Assembly: GCF_015500095.1 (NCBI RefSeq)
Contig: NZ_CP062983.1
Location: 2,108,001 to 2,172,000 of the forward strand
DNA: 64,000 nt
Source: Phototrophicus methaneseepsis
Lineage (GTDB): Bacteria > Chloroflexota > Anaerolineae > Aggregatilineales > Phototrophicaceae
Reading direction: 5' to 3'
Of the stretch, positions 26,441 to 35,105 are shown one piece after another. Position 1 is the stretch's first letter. Each line of letters begins with the position of its first letter. The notes under the pieces are model-generated. The model saw only the letters and a list, made by a program, of their open reading frames with translations, searched no databases and was not told where the DNA came from. The position numbers were made by a program, and so were the translations under genes.

Positions 26441-26610
26441 CCCTTGCGCCCAGGCCGACTGATAAAGTGATAGCAGGTGCTGCCATCCTCCAACGTCGTC
26501 TCGCGGATGCTGGCGTGTGCGACTTCGGGGTAGCTGCGCTGCAAAATCTGCTTGACGCCGTCCAAGTCGAGTCCAGTCATGCTCTCGTCCTCGACGATGG
26601 AAGTGCCGTT
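26437..26610 (-). pseudogene. PRTRC system protein C remnant
   Basis: The frame reads NGTSIVEDESMTGLDLDGVK, then QILQRSYPEVAHASIRETTL, then EDGSTCYHFISRPGRKG and TAG. This fits the short PRTRC protein C pattern: an N-G start, a helix before Y-P-E-(L/V), an A-x-(I/V) strand, Y-x-F and a closing G-x-K-G. The N-terminal part (PRIF) is visible in another frame just upstream, so a frameshift has broken the gene. With the ThiF remnant at 21592-22232 it identifies the island backbone as a PRTRC-type element. Confidence 0.5.
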
Positions 26611-26830
26611 TTGAAGATGCGAGGTTGCGTATCGTTGGTTTACTCAGTCAGGAGATTTCCCTTCATATCATATTGCTTCCCTGGACAAAAATATGACTCA
26701 TCCCGAAGTTATTCAGCCAAAGCAGAGGCTGGGGAATGAGCCAATAGATTAAATAGCTGACTAAAATGAGACTTCTCCCGATTCAGGCTGATCGACCTCG
26801 GAGGGTCCATCTAGCCTCTTACGACAGAAA

Positions 26831-27568
26831 CTAGTCGTAGAAGTCGGGGGCTTTTTTCAGAGTGCGCCATTGATCGCCATCATGCCCGAAGATCACCAAT
26901 TCCACACCTTCCTGGTCTACAATTGTTTGCAGTTTTCGTGTACTAGCTCGTAATTCATCCTGATTGTCATCCATCGGCCACGCAATTCGATCAGGGGTGA
27001 ATAATCGTTTCATCATGATGGCATCAACTGTTAAGAGTACTGAACCTGTACTAGGTAGTTGTAGCAATATCGACTGATGTCCCGGAGCATGACCGGGTGT
27101 ATGGAGTAGCTTGAATCCGGGTAATAGATCGACGTCACCATCAACAATATGAAACTGTATCATTGGTAGATCCCAGTAGGGAGAGGAAACGGCATAACGT
27201 GGATATCCGCCAAACGCACTAACGTGTTGTTCTTGCTGGACAACAAAATCAGCATGAAGAAAATGAGAATGATAGCCGACATGATCGATGTCAAAGTGTG
27301 TACAAATAACTGTTTGAATATCACCCGGCTGTAGTCCCAGATCAGCCAAATGCATCACGACATTTTTCCCTTGTCTGACTGGCGATGTGTCTGATTGTGA
27401 GGCATGGGTGGCAGGAGATCCGCTGTCGATTAGGATGTTCTGTCCAGCACTGGTCTGAACCAGATAACAACCTTCTGACATTTCAAGAGATCCAGTTGGA
27501 GTTGGTATACTCGCGGTGTTAAGTTGAAACAAATACAGTCGGACTGGAGTTTCCGCAGAGCTTATCAT
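26831..27568 (-). CDS. MBL-fold hydrolase of the N-acyl homoserine lactonase type
   Basis: The product (about 245 residues from ATG at 27568; a TTG 12 bases upstream is possible) is a metallo-beta-lactamase fold hydrolase. Metal site motifs are THFDIDHVGYH (H91, D93, D95, H96), TPGHAPGHQS (H160), an LTVDAIMM Asp (182) and FGHDGDQW near the C-terminus. The order and spacing match AHL-lactonase-type enzymes such as AiiA/AttM, which open lactone rings of quorum-sensing signals. The first motif is H-x-D-x-D-H rather than H-x-H-x-D-H, a variant seen in other MBL subgroups, so the substrate is uncertain. It is intact in the island. Confidence 0.8.
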   Translation of the reverse strand: MISSAETPVRLYLFQLNTASIPTPTGSLEMSEGCYLVQTSAGQNILIDSGSPATHASQSDTSPVRQGKNVVMHLADLGLQPGDIQTVICTHFDIDHVGYHSHFLHADFVVQQEQHVSAFGGYPRYAVSSPYWDLPMIQFHIVDGDVDLLPGFKLLHTPGHAPGHQSILLQLPSTGSVLLTVDAIMMKRLFTPDRIAWPMDDNQDELRASTRKLQTIVDQEGVELVIFGHDGDQWRTLKKAPDFYD

Positions 27569-27708
27569 CTTCTCTCCCAATAGTGATTGTGAAGAACGCG
27601 CATATATTCTGTATCACAACTAGGGAGCAGGTTCTGTGATTAAAGTTACAGACAAAATTGAAGAAATATGGTAACGTGGGTTATATATATCAGAACTGCA
27701 CACGTTTT

Positions 27709-28440
27709 TTACAATTTGCCAATCTTTACAAAATCCTCCAAAGTGAACAGCGAAAAATCCTTGTTGGCGAGTGGCTTCATCTTCTTCGACACGGCATATA
27801 CATCATCAACATGGATTGGTGATTCCCCATTCCACAACCCACCGTCGATCAAGCGTCCGGCGACGGTGATGGCCTGCCGGTAAGCGAGCGCATTGCTCTC
27901 TCCGCCCACGATCTTGAGTAGAATGCGTTTGGGCAGTGCAGGCGTTTCGAACTGGGGTGTGGAAGATTCACTGTCTGGCAATACACTACTCGATTAAATC
28001 GCCACCTGTACCATCGGATCGGCATGGACGCCGAGCAGCGCTCAGACATCCACGTGGCGGCTGTACTTGCTCAGGAATGCCATGACATCTTCGGTGAGAT
28101 GATGCAAATACACCACCCACAGTGCCAGACCGCCATCTTGCAGCCACTTCCAGCTATGACGCAGATAGCGGAACTCGACCCGCTTGTTGCCCGCTGCAGT
28201 GCTGTCGTGGTCGTAGGGTGGATGCACCAGATCAGCGAGAACGTATTATTGCTAGCGAGCAGGCGTTCCGCATCGCAGCGAACGGCCTGTTTCGGCCCGA
28301 AGCGCTGGGATACACTGTTCAGCACGATCCCCATCCAATTCGTTGGCATAGGGTGTCATATTTCATGCTCATGCCGCCACATCGATAAATTCACCCTCCC
28401 CGGCATACGGGTCGAGCATCCGGTGGGCAGGCGTCGCGGG
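27709..28440 (-). pseudogene. DUF6094-like adenine methyltransferase, multiply broken
   Basis: Read with frame changes, the stretch from 28440 gives HRMLDPYAGEGEFIDVAA (SAM-binding motif I), two nonsense codons, then YANELDGDRAEQC, then AVRCDAERLLASNNTFSLIW, then HPPYDHDSTAAGNKRVEFRY in place of an NPPY-type catalytic motif, WLQDGGLALWVVYLHHLTED and FLSKYSRHVDV. A final 90-codon open part (27709-27981) continues after two more stops with RILLKIVGGESNALAYRQAI. Motif order and spacing fit DUF6094/N6-adenine methyltransferases found on mobile elements. At least four disruptions rule out function. Confidence 0.6.
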
Positions 28441-28616
28441 CGCTATTAATGAAAAAAGCGCCGTATAATGGCGCCTCTCGATGGACAAATAGCCCATAAC
28501 GGTTTTCGATTCAAGGCGTGCCATAGTTCAGCCTTCCATATAAAGCAAAAACATAAAGCAAAAACGCTCCGTTTAAGAGCGTTTAGGTTGGTTTGAAAAT
28601 CTAGAGTGACTATAGA
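28441..28616. terminator. Intergenic stretch with a bidirectional-type hairpin
   Basis: A 7-bp stem AACGCTC / GAGCGTT at 28563-28583, flanked by A and T runs, lies 33 bases from the stop of the minus-strand gene at 28617 and would end its transcript. Nothing else is seen here. Confidence 0.6.
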
Positions 28617-30410
28617 TCAAGGATTGATGACTTGTACTGTAACATAACCGGCGAGGGCATCAGGATTAATCTCTGGATTGGGCGTGATATGGAAACGTAG
28701 CCGATTCATAGACGGATAGACATCTGTCAGCAGTACCTCATAATCATCAGACGAAACGGGATTTGTGATTTCGAGTATAGATCCGCCATTGACCGGGATC
28801 ATACTGTACTGAATATATTGTGCGTTATCCTGTTCATAGCTCACAATATAATCTGATGAAAAAGATGTAAGCGATCCTTCAGCAATGCGGGTTCGTTCTA
28901 TAAGCTCATTATGAATACTGATAAGGTCGGCAAATTCTGTGGAATCGAAAGGTACATACAGATATTGTGGCTCGAAGGTGCCGATCGCGAGGAGTGTACC
29001 ATCTTCTCTAGGCAGTATGGCGCCTGCTAAACCCATATTTGAGCAAGGTCGCACAGATGTTTCTGAGAGACCACCTTCCACAACTGTCCAATTCGACCAT
29101 GACCATGACGGCCCACCAATTGGTTCATCGCACTGATACCATGCTGTCCATTGTTCAAAAACTACGGTGTCATTGACCAGATCAACATAGGCTAACTTCG
29201 GTGCTTCTGAGAGTATCCATGGCGGTGGGAAGGTTGGCAAGATATCTATACGATCGTTACTTCCCATTACAAGGACAGCGTATTGCTCATCAGGACTGAT
29301 CCATTCAATGAGTTCGATCTCAGCTTCGTACAGAATCTCGCTTTGCCCTGTCTCAGCGTTGAATCGCGTAAGAGCAGCTATGCCGTTAGCACCCTGTGTA
29401 ACATCACGATAGTATCCAATACCATCAAGTGACCCATACTCAAGGCGACAAGATGCGCCCATGTCAGTTATTTGCATCTCTTCAGATAATACATCGTATA
29501 TCACATGCTCACACTGCCTATCCCATATGTCTTCGGGTGTTGTGAAGTTTATAAAGTCGTAGCGAGGTGGGTTTTCGTAGAATTCTGGAAGGAAATTTGG
29601 TCGTGTAAAAGCGAGTTCAAGGCTATCGAGTCGGGTAACATTTGCTGAATAAATAGCATGTGAATCGCCAACTAACAACCAAATAGTGACCCTGGAGCCG
29701 AACCAGCGCACCGCATCTCTCTCAATGCAGAAACTACATGTTACTTGTCCGAGTTCTGTTAGTTGATCCGATAATGTGTCGTAACTGAATATATAAATCT
29801 GATCTCCATCCGCGCCAAATAAGAGTAACCAATGTCCATCCAAAGATGCAAAAATAGGGACCGGAGACGTAGAAAACGGAGGTTGGATTTCCCATAATAA
29901 ATTTGATGGGAGTGGCGAACTTATTTCTCCAGTAGCAAGCTCACAGAGATGCACCTGATCGGTGCGGTCACCTGTTACGTATATCCAGGGGGAATCAATG
30001 TCAACATGGCTCAAGCGCATTCGCTCATCACATAGATTGACGAAGCGTGTGAATGACTCAGTTTGAGTATCAAAATACCAAACCCACTCGAATGAGCTAT
30101 TTACGCTGTTGGTTGATCCAGATGTATTTTCTCTGACATCAATGACGAGTGTTCCCTCGCTCAATGATGTAACCTGGGAAATACTCTCGATTGAGGCAGG
30201 ATATGAATAAGCATGAGCACCAACTCTCAGCAACCGGGCATCATTGTCATAGGTGCCAGTGCTATTTGAAGGCAACAATTCGTAGTCGACAATCTCAACA
30301 TTTGAAGTAAATAGTTGATCAAAGTTAGTTATGACTTGGTCGGTAGATGATTGCGTGATGATGCTTGTAATATACATAAATAATACGTAGACTATAATGA
30401 AATTCTTCAC
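28617..30410 (-). CDS. Large secreted beta-propeller-like protein
   Basis: The 597-residue product starts at GTG (GGAG 7 bases upstream) with a signal-like hydrophobic N-terminus (about 3-19). The rest is rich in Trp, Tyr and short beta strands, with recurring D-x-D-x-x-W-I-Y-V, SLDGHWLLLFGADGDQIYIF, WISPDEQYAVLVMGSNDRID and IHLCELATGEISS-like blades, consistent with an irregular propeller akin to the one at 14172-15257. No enzyme motif is visible. AT-richer than the core genes, it looks acquired with the island. Intact. Confidence 0.65.
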   Translation of the reverse strand: MKNFIIVYVLFMYITSIITQSSTDQVITNFDQLFTSNVEIVDYELLPSNSTGTYDNDARLLRVGAHAYSYPASIESISQVTSLSEGTLVIDVRENTSGSTNSVNSSFEWVWYFDTQTESFTRFVNLCDERMRLSHVDIDSPWIYVTGDRTDQVHLCELATGEISSPLPSNLLWEIQPPFSTSPVPIFASLDGHWLLLFGADGDQIYIFSYDTLSDQLTELGQVTCSFCIERDAVRWFGSRVTIWLLVGDSHAIYSANVTRLDSLELAFTRPNFLPEFYENPPRYDFINFTTPEDIWDRQCEHVIYDVLSEEMQITDMGASCRLEYGSLDGIGYYRDVTQGANGIAALTRFNAETGQSEILYEAEIELIEWISPDEQYAVLVMGSNDRIDILPTFPPPWILSEAPKLAYVDLVNDTVVFEQWTAWYQCDEPIGGPSWSWSNWTVVEGGLSETSVRPCSNMGLAGAILPREDGTLLAIGTFEPQYLYVPFDSTEFADLISIHNELIERTRIAEGSLTSFSSDYIVSYEQDNAQYIQYSMIPVNGGSILEITNPVSSDDYEVLLTDVYPSMNRLRFHITPNPEINPDALAGYVTVQVINP

Positions 30411-30486
30411 TATTTGACTCCATTTTTGATAGATTTCGATCTAACTAAATTTTAGCTAATTTTGGCGATGAGATATGTCGTGGAGC

Positions 30487-30620
30487 TCAATTATACCTTT
30501 GATAACCCGCCGATAACCCGCCTGTAATCAGCCGGGCCAATGTGTCAGCATCCAGACCGACCGCCCACAGTTTGATGTCGCCGCCAGTACACGCTGGATG
30601 TAGCAGCATGGTAGGATTAA
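30487..30620 (-). pseudogene. Methyltransferase fragment, second partial copy
   Basis: LLHPACTGGDIKLWAVGLDA and DTLARLITGGL is a diverged copy of the segment at 31209-31345. The DNA similarity between the two (GACATCAAGCT versus GACATCAAACT and neighbours on the minus strand) runs for about 100 bases. It is a small relic of the DUF6094-like gene. The region from here to 30754 has nothing else supportable. Confidence 0.4.
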
Positions 30621-30754
30621 CTTGTTTTGAAGATAAGATAGGCTCAACGCAGTGGATGAACAAGTTGCTTATTATATTTGCCAGCTTCATCATCACAATG
30701 ATGAGGCAGAGGCTATTCGTCAAATTGAAGATAGCTATGTCACGTGATTTAGCG

Positions 30755-31180
30755 TCATAAACTATCTTTGATTTCTTGAACTAGTTCCTGAGCGACCTCT
30801 TTGGTTTCATCATCGGTTGAGTCTAAATACCTTTCATAGATACTCAATGAGGATTCTATTTGTTCCAGAATAATAGATGGCATCGCTGGATCGGGAGGAT
30901 ATTTACCCATCCAACCTGGTGCAACCTGATGCATATAGATCAGGAACTGTAAAATCAGAGCGACGTCAGCAATGGTATTCTCCTGTTCAATGATACGAAT
31001 CATATAAGTTATCAGGTGATGACTGAAAAGTAAGTTTTCGTAGACGTAATTACTTATAAGTTGATCATATGCTATATCCCGTTTCTTGGGATCCTCGGAA
31101 ATCAAGTTGCGAATATATTTAGGTGCGTCAGGCATACCGGCATATCTTTCCCATGGCACTTTTTCTATGTCATCAAACAT
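30755..31180 (-). CDS. HEAT-like repeat protein
   Basis: The 141-residue product begins FDDIEKVPWERYAGMPDAPK, then IRNLISEDPKKRDIAYDQLI and HHLITYMIRIIEQENT. This follows the pattern of small HEAT-repeat proteins (VPWxxL-HAYG-A-x-D-P, L-x-x-L-x-S-x-D-x-x-x-R-x-x-A) often found beside toxins or in accessory DNA. ATG was chosen over the GTG one codon earlier because AGGAG lies 8 bases upstream. It may be an immunity or adaptor protein. No catalytic motif. Confidence 0.65.
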   Translation of the reverse strand: MFDDIEKVPWERYAGMPDAPKYIRNLISEDPKKRDIAYDQLISNYVYENLLFSHHLITYMIRIIEQENTIADVALILQFLIYMHQVAPGWMGKYPPDPAMPSIILEQIESSLSIYERYLDSTDDETKEVAQELVQEIKDSL

Positions 31181-31208
31181 CACTCAAGCTCCTGCCTTTT
31201 TGCTTTCA

Positions 31209-31378
31209 TTATACAGGGTCTCCGGTCAGTTGAATGACACCTTCTGCCAGACCCCCGGTCAGCAGTCGGGTCCAGGCGTCGGTATCCAGATCGACAGTCC
31301 ATAGCTTGATGTCACCGCCTGTGCGCGTGGGTCGCAGCAGCTTCCAGAAATGGGCCTTCTCCGGCAAAAGGATCTAAC
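31209..31378 (-). pseudogene. Methyltransferase N-terminal fragment joined to an HU-like remnant
   Basis: The frame from about 31378 gives HRLLDPFAGEGPFLEAAATH, SAM motif I of the DUF6094-like family, then shifts to TGGDIKLWTVDLDTDAWTRL and LTGGLAEGVIQLTGDPV with a stop at 31209. Its first codons overlap the last codons of the HU-like remnant (31376-31531) in another frame, so a deletion has fused the two genes. Confidence 0.5.
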
Positions 31379-31531
31379 AGCCGATGGCCTGCGTTTCCAG
31401 TACGATAAAATTCTCTAGTTCAATACGACCTCCCGTAATCAATTCCTTCATCCAGATATCAACAAGTGTTCTGCCTCAGCTGCACATCACGGTTTTTAAC
31501 CGTATATGCCACCTGATCTCACGTGCTAGTC
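31376..31531 (-). pseudogene. HU-like remnant, copy 2
   Basis: LAREIRWHIRLKTVMCS, a TGA, then after a frame change VDIWMKELITGGRIELENFI and VLETQAIGC ends at TAG. The HU-type strand G-G-R-I-E-L-E-N-F is the same as in copy 1. It is cut after LETQA, where methyltransferase sequence begins. Confidence 0.55.
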
Positions 31532-31848
31532 TTGTGGGTTGTCTTTCAATTTATACATCTAATTGATGTTGTACCGAGTGACTTCAATAGATCAGGCTGC
31601 TTGCTTGTCTGGAGGGCATGCTGTGGAGTGGTAGACACAGACGCTAAAAGGGCAGAAGCTAGTGGCTACGGCGATCTTATGCTGATCCGTGATATATCTA
31701 ATTGGCATCCCTATAATCCGAATGCTGAGCGGGATGCCCATATCGAGGCTGAAGGGGCTATATACTGACCCAATCTACTAATCCACGATCTTCGACGAAG
31801 ACGAGAAGGCCGCCCCCGAATGACAGCAAATCTCAATATCGTCAAATG
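31532..31848. other. Gene-poor stretch before the second TIR protein
   Basis: About 315 bases with no supported gene. Open frames on either strand are short and lack start signals. It probably represents decayed element DNA too diverged to read. Confidence 0.4.
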
Positions 31849-33549
31849 CTATGGTACACGGTAAGTAGACTGTACCTCATCGTCATCATCGCTCAGTATT
31901 AACACATCGCCTGAGCTAAACAAGGCTCGGGCTTTATTTTGATAATGGGCAATGGGTGTGTCTGAGCCAGTTCGTGTAAAAATTGTGATTGCGGCTTCAC
32001 TGAAGATGCGCGATCCTTGATCAAATGAATAAGTATTTCCATGTATATCACTTAATTTCCAATTACTAATATCTGTAGTAGGCCCATTGTTGAGGATGTA
32101 TACTGCCTCATGCGTGATGTCTCCAGCATCATTCACTGTTATTTCGATTCTCGAACCAATAGCGGTTGCGGGAAGTGTTGACAATATATTATCCACTGAT
32201 GTGTCGTCTTCGGTAGCAACAGCAGTTAGATTAAATCGCTCTATTGGGCAACCTTCTAGGGGGATGATGATAATGTCGCCGATTTCCAAGTGCAAAACGT
32301 CTTCTTCAGTGAAATTATTCACTGTCATAATATCGAGATAGTTCACCTCATACTCTAACCCTAGCTTAGAAACATCATCGCCATTTTCTATAACATGATA
32401 TAGACATCCACTAGGCAGATCATCAAAATAAGTATCTTCAGCCATCGGATTGGTTGCTTGTGTTCGGTTATCTGGTGTGTTTGTGTCTGTCGGACTCGGT
32501 GTAATAGTATTGCCCGATAAAATCGGTGTGTCGGTTGGTGTAAGAGTCGTGATTGATGTGATCGTTGGCGCAAGTAAAGTTAGTGTAGTATTAAACTGCG
32601 CCGTATCTGTAGCACTGTGGATTGCATAAATGTCCTGTGTTGGAGCGGTAGCTTCAGTGGATGTTTCGGTGTTTGCAACTGCCAGGGCAAATTCGTTGTT
32701 GGTTGGTGTAATGTCACCTATATTGCTGCCCGATGAAGCAATTAACAATCCGATAATTAAAGTTCCGATAACTAAAGCACCCGTAACAATCGTAACATAT
32801 GGCAAGCGTGGCTTAGTAGAAGGCACCCTACGCAGTTTTTGTTCAATCCCATGCGGATCAAATTCTTTGCCATATTGTCGACTATGCATCGCCCATGAGG
32901 TACGGGCGCGAGTTAACGTAGACTCGTCATCCACCAAATCCATGACTGAAACATAGCTATTCAGCCTACCCAGCCATTCGTCACACTCTGTACCCCATTC
33001 GCCATAATCAAGATGCTTGATATTTGCGAATCCAGATATTGCTTCTTCAAACTTCTTGTCGTTTGCTAACTGTCTTGCTGCTTGAAATTGTTTTGCAAGA
33101 CTTTTGCCACCAGTTAATGGTTCTGATGGACGACGTACTTTGATGTCTCTGTGAAGCGCCCAATTGATACTATTGTAGGCTGTGTTAATCTGAGTCAGCA
33201 TTTGCGCCGGATTGCCGTTATACAACAACCATTGTCCACGTGACGGAAGCGCAGACGGAAGTGTAAGTGTCGCAGGGTCATCTAAGATAAACGGCAAAAT
33301 CGGGCGCTGGCGGTCGCTTGCGTATTTGAGTTCTGCCAAACAATAGGCTGATTGCACCGATTTTTCTGAAGCAACAAAGATGAAAACTTCGCACCACTCA
33401 ATCTTATCAAGAATCGTGGCCCACCAATCGGCCATGCTAGGAATATCTTCATCCCACCATATCTCATGGCCACTGGCGGTGAGCAGATCAATCACATTAC
33501 GAACTTCATCTTTGACACTGCGCGAATAACTAACGAAGAATTTTGCCAT
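31849..33549 (-). CDS. Membrane-spanning TIR protein with LysM and lamin-tail domains
   Basis: The 566-residue product starts with a TIR domain (1-130): KFFVSYSRSVKDEVRNVIDL, HEIWWDEDIPSMADWW, CEVFIFVASEKSVQSAYCLA, with Glu73 (AELKYA) at the catalytic position of NAD-cleaving TIRs. A helical module (about 150-242, ending EFDPHGIEQKLRRVP) resembles that of the TIR-SUMF1 protein. A membrane helix lies at 250-271. A Thr/Ser/Pro linker (about 280-370) leads to a LysM-like domain (about 382-431: CLYHVIENGDDVSKLGLEYE, then IMTVNNFTEEDVLHLEIGD) and a lamin-tail-like domain (about 465-566: EAVYILNNGPTTDISNWKLS and following strands). The TIR part would be cytoplasmic and the LysM part outside, like a receptor for a cell-wall glycan. 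Only the individual domain types are known; this combination is not one I recognise. ATG start. Confidence 0.9.
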   Translation of the reverse strand: MAKFFVSYSRSVKDEVRNVIDLLTASGHEIWWDEDIPSMADWWATILDKIEWCEVFIFVASEKSVQSAYCLAELKYASDRQRPILPFILDDPATLTLPSALPSRGQWLLYNGNPAQMLTQINTAYNSINWALHRDIKVRRPSEPLTGGKSLAKQFQAARQLANDKKFEEAISGFANIKHLDYGEWGTECDEWLGRLNSYVSVMDLVDDESTLTRARTSWAMHSRQYGKEFDPHGIEQKLRRVPSTKPRLPYVTIVTGALVIGTLIIGLLIASSGSNIGDITPTNNEFALAVANTETSTEATAPTQDIYAIHSATDTAQFNTTLTLLAPTITSITTLTPTDTPILSGNTITPSPTDTNTPDNRTQATNPMAEDTYFDDLPSGCLYHVIENGDDVSKLGLEYEVNYLDIMTVNNFTEEDVLHLEIGDIIIIPLEGCPIERFNLTAVATEDDTSVDNILSTLPATAIGSRIEITVNDAGDITHEAVYILNNGPTTDISNWKLSDIHGNTYSFDQGSRIFSEAAITIFTRTGSDTPIAHYQNKARALFSSGDVLILSDDDDEVQSTYRVP

Positions 33550-33642
33550 GAGACTACTTTAGTTGTCTAAATCATAATGTGCTTATTATGACACTCATTT
33601 TATATCAGTACCATTGATCTTTGTCTTTAATATTTTACTTCC

Positions 33643-33845
33643 TTACACTCCACCCATCGTATAAATGCGGTGCGTTACGACCTTTAAAGGGCTAGGCAGT
33701 TTTGTCTCAGCCGATGGCCTGCGTTTCCAGTACGATGAAATTCTCCAGTTCAATATGACCGCACGTAACCAATTCCTCCGTCCACACATCAGCCAGTGTT
33801 TCCAGTATCGGATACGTTGCCTGATCCCATGTACTCTCTTATGTT
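33643..33845 (-). pseudogene. HU-like remnant, copy 3
   Basis: WDQATYPILETLADVWTEEL, then VTCGHIELENFIVLETQAIG and TGA. It shares 29 identical bases with copy 2 across the 3' end (the CAGCCGATGGCCTGCGTTTC stretch near 33710), including the truncation point after LETQA. Its downstream sequence differs from copy 2. It therefore derives from a duplication after the deletion. Confidence 0.5.
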
Positions 33846-34235
33846 TGTTCAGGATTAGCATGCGCACGATGGATCATTGGCGGATACTAAGCAGTAAATC
33901 GATAGGAACTGGTAGTTGAACGATAGGACTGGTATATGACGACAGTCATGATCACCGTCATCATTCAATTTCCATTCTGGAAACGCTGCGGTACGAAGTA
34001 AGGATTGTAACGCACAACCGTGCCGCGACTAACACATGTAAACAGATTGCTGTTGATGAGCAGTTGGCCCGGTGGGCAAGCTACTCTGACGGTGATAGAG
34101 AAACTACTGCGCCTTCGGCGACGATCTTTGCACCTCTTGAAGTCTATTGTATTTGCTATCTATCTTGAGATTTTGGGAAGTTCTGCCTCGCTGAAGTCGA
34201 ACCTATCTGGGTGCGGACTGTGTAATACCCTGCTC
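33846..34235. other. Intergenic stretch with the first copy of a direct repeat
   Basis: No supported gene. Bases about 34000-34075 (starting GGATTGTAACGCACAACCGT) recur in diverged form at about 34942-35020, on the other side of the HD gene. A second short match (TGCCTCGCTGAAG near 34184, CGCCTCGCTGAAG near 34916) also flanks that gene. Confidence 0.5.
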
Positions 34236-34820
34236 TTATTCATTGTAGCCGTTTACATGTGATGCGTTTCTTTTCGTCTCTACATCGATTAATGCTCGTA
34301 GCTCGGCAGTAAGTGGAACCATATCAGTGAACTGTCTGCCATACTCAATATTGAAGATGTAATCGAAATCTGGAGGATTCATCCCCTGATTGTGCTGCAA
34401 CAGAGTTTCGAGCTTGTCTAAAGCCTTCGCAACTCGAGCTTCTGGCGATGTTGCTTGTTCGTATTCATCCCACAAATCCGTGATTTCCTGTCTGATTGCT
34501 CTTGGAAGTGGGGCAATCAATTGAATAAGGTCTTTACGTTCCTGGGCAGATTTTTGCGCATTTTCCGTTTGATGGATCGCAGGTATATCGCCTCCAATCG
34601 CTTCACCGAGGTCATGGATGACACACAACTTGAGCAGTTTGGTTATATCGATGTCGGCCAGATATTGCTCGAGTACCATCACCATCAGACATAGACGCCA
34701 AGTATGAGAAGCAGTACTTTCTTGTTGTCCTTGTGATGTCCATGAGGTTCGGTAAACGTTCTTCAATTGTTCTGCATCTTGCAGAAACGTCAAGATATTA
34801 TGAGCTTCTTCTTTATTCAC
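34236..34820 (-). CDS. HD domain hydrolase (YfbR/HDDC2-like 5'-nucleotidase family)
   Basis: The 194-residue product is a single HD domain. Metal ligands are in ASHTWRLCL (His), CVIHDLGEAIGGDIP (HD pair and the E-x-x-x-G-D) and KALDKLETLLQHNQ (Asp). HDDC2/YfbR proteins remove phosphate from deoxynucleoside monophosphates; relatives in accessory DNA include dNTP-depleting antiphage enzymes, but those are a different HD subgroup. The start is GTG. It is flanked by direct repeats and is intact. Confidence 0.85.
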   Translation of the reverse strand: MNKEEAHNILTFLQDAEQLKNVYRTSWTSQGQQESTASHTWRLCLMVMVLEQYLADIDITKLLKLCVIHDLGEAIGGDIPAIHQTENAQKSAQERKDLIQLIAPLPRAIRQEITDLWDEYEQATSPEARVAKALDKLETLLQHNQGMNPPDFDYIFNIEYGRQFTDMVPLTAELRALIDVETKRNASHVNGYNE

Positions 34821-35105
34821 AATGGGTGCTTTCTAAACCAGAGATTTGTTTTCGTATGTATCATACAGGAAGTTTTTGTTCGTTTCACTGATACGTCGAA
34901 TGTGGCGGAAACCCCGCCTCGCTGAAGCGAAGTGACTCAGGTGCGGACTGTAATGCACAGTCTTGTGCTGCGACTAACGCATGTGGACAGATTGCCATCG
35001 GTGAGCATTGGGCTGCCGTATCGGTGTCGTGCTTGTGCTGGTACGGATACTGTTTCCATGCTATTTTGGTGGGGTATTTACGATAAGAAGAATTTGAGGA
35101 AAGTC

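Noticed and set aside
26831..27568. Calling the MBL protein a definite AHL lactonase
   Set aside because: The first metal motif is H-x-D-x-D-H rather than H-x-H-x-D-H and no AHL synthase or LuxR gene is nearby, so only the broader type is claimed.
34236..34820. Calling the HD protein a dGTPase-type antiphage enzyme
   Set aside because: Length and motif spacing fit the small YfbR/HDDC2 family, not the larger dGTPase or Dnd/SAMHD1-like proteins.
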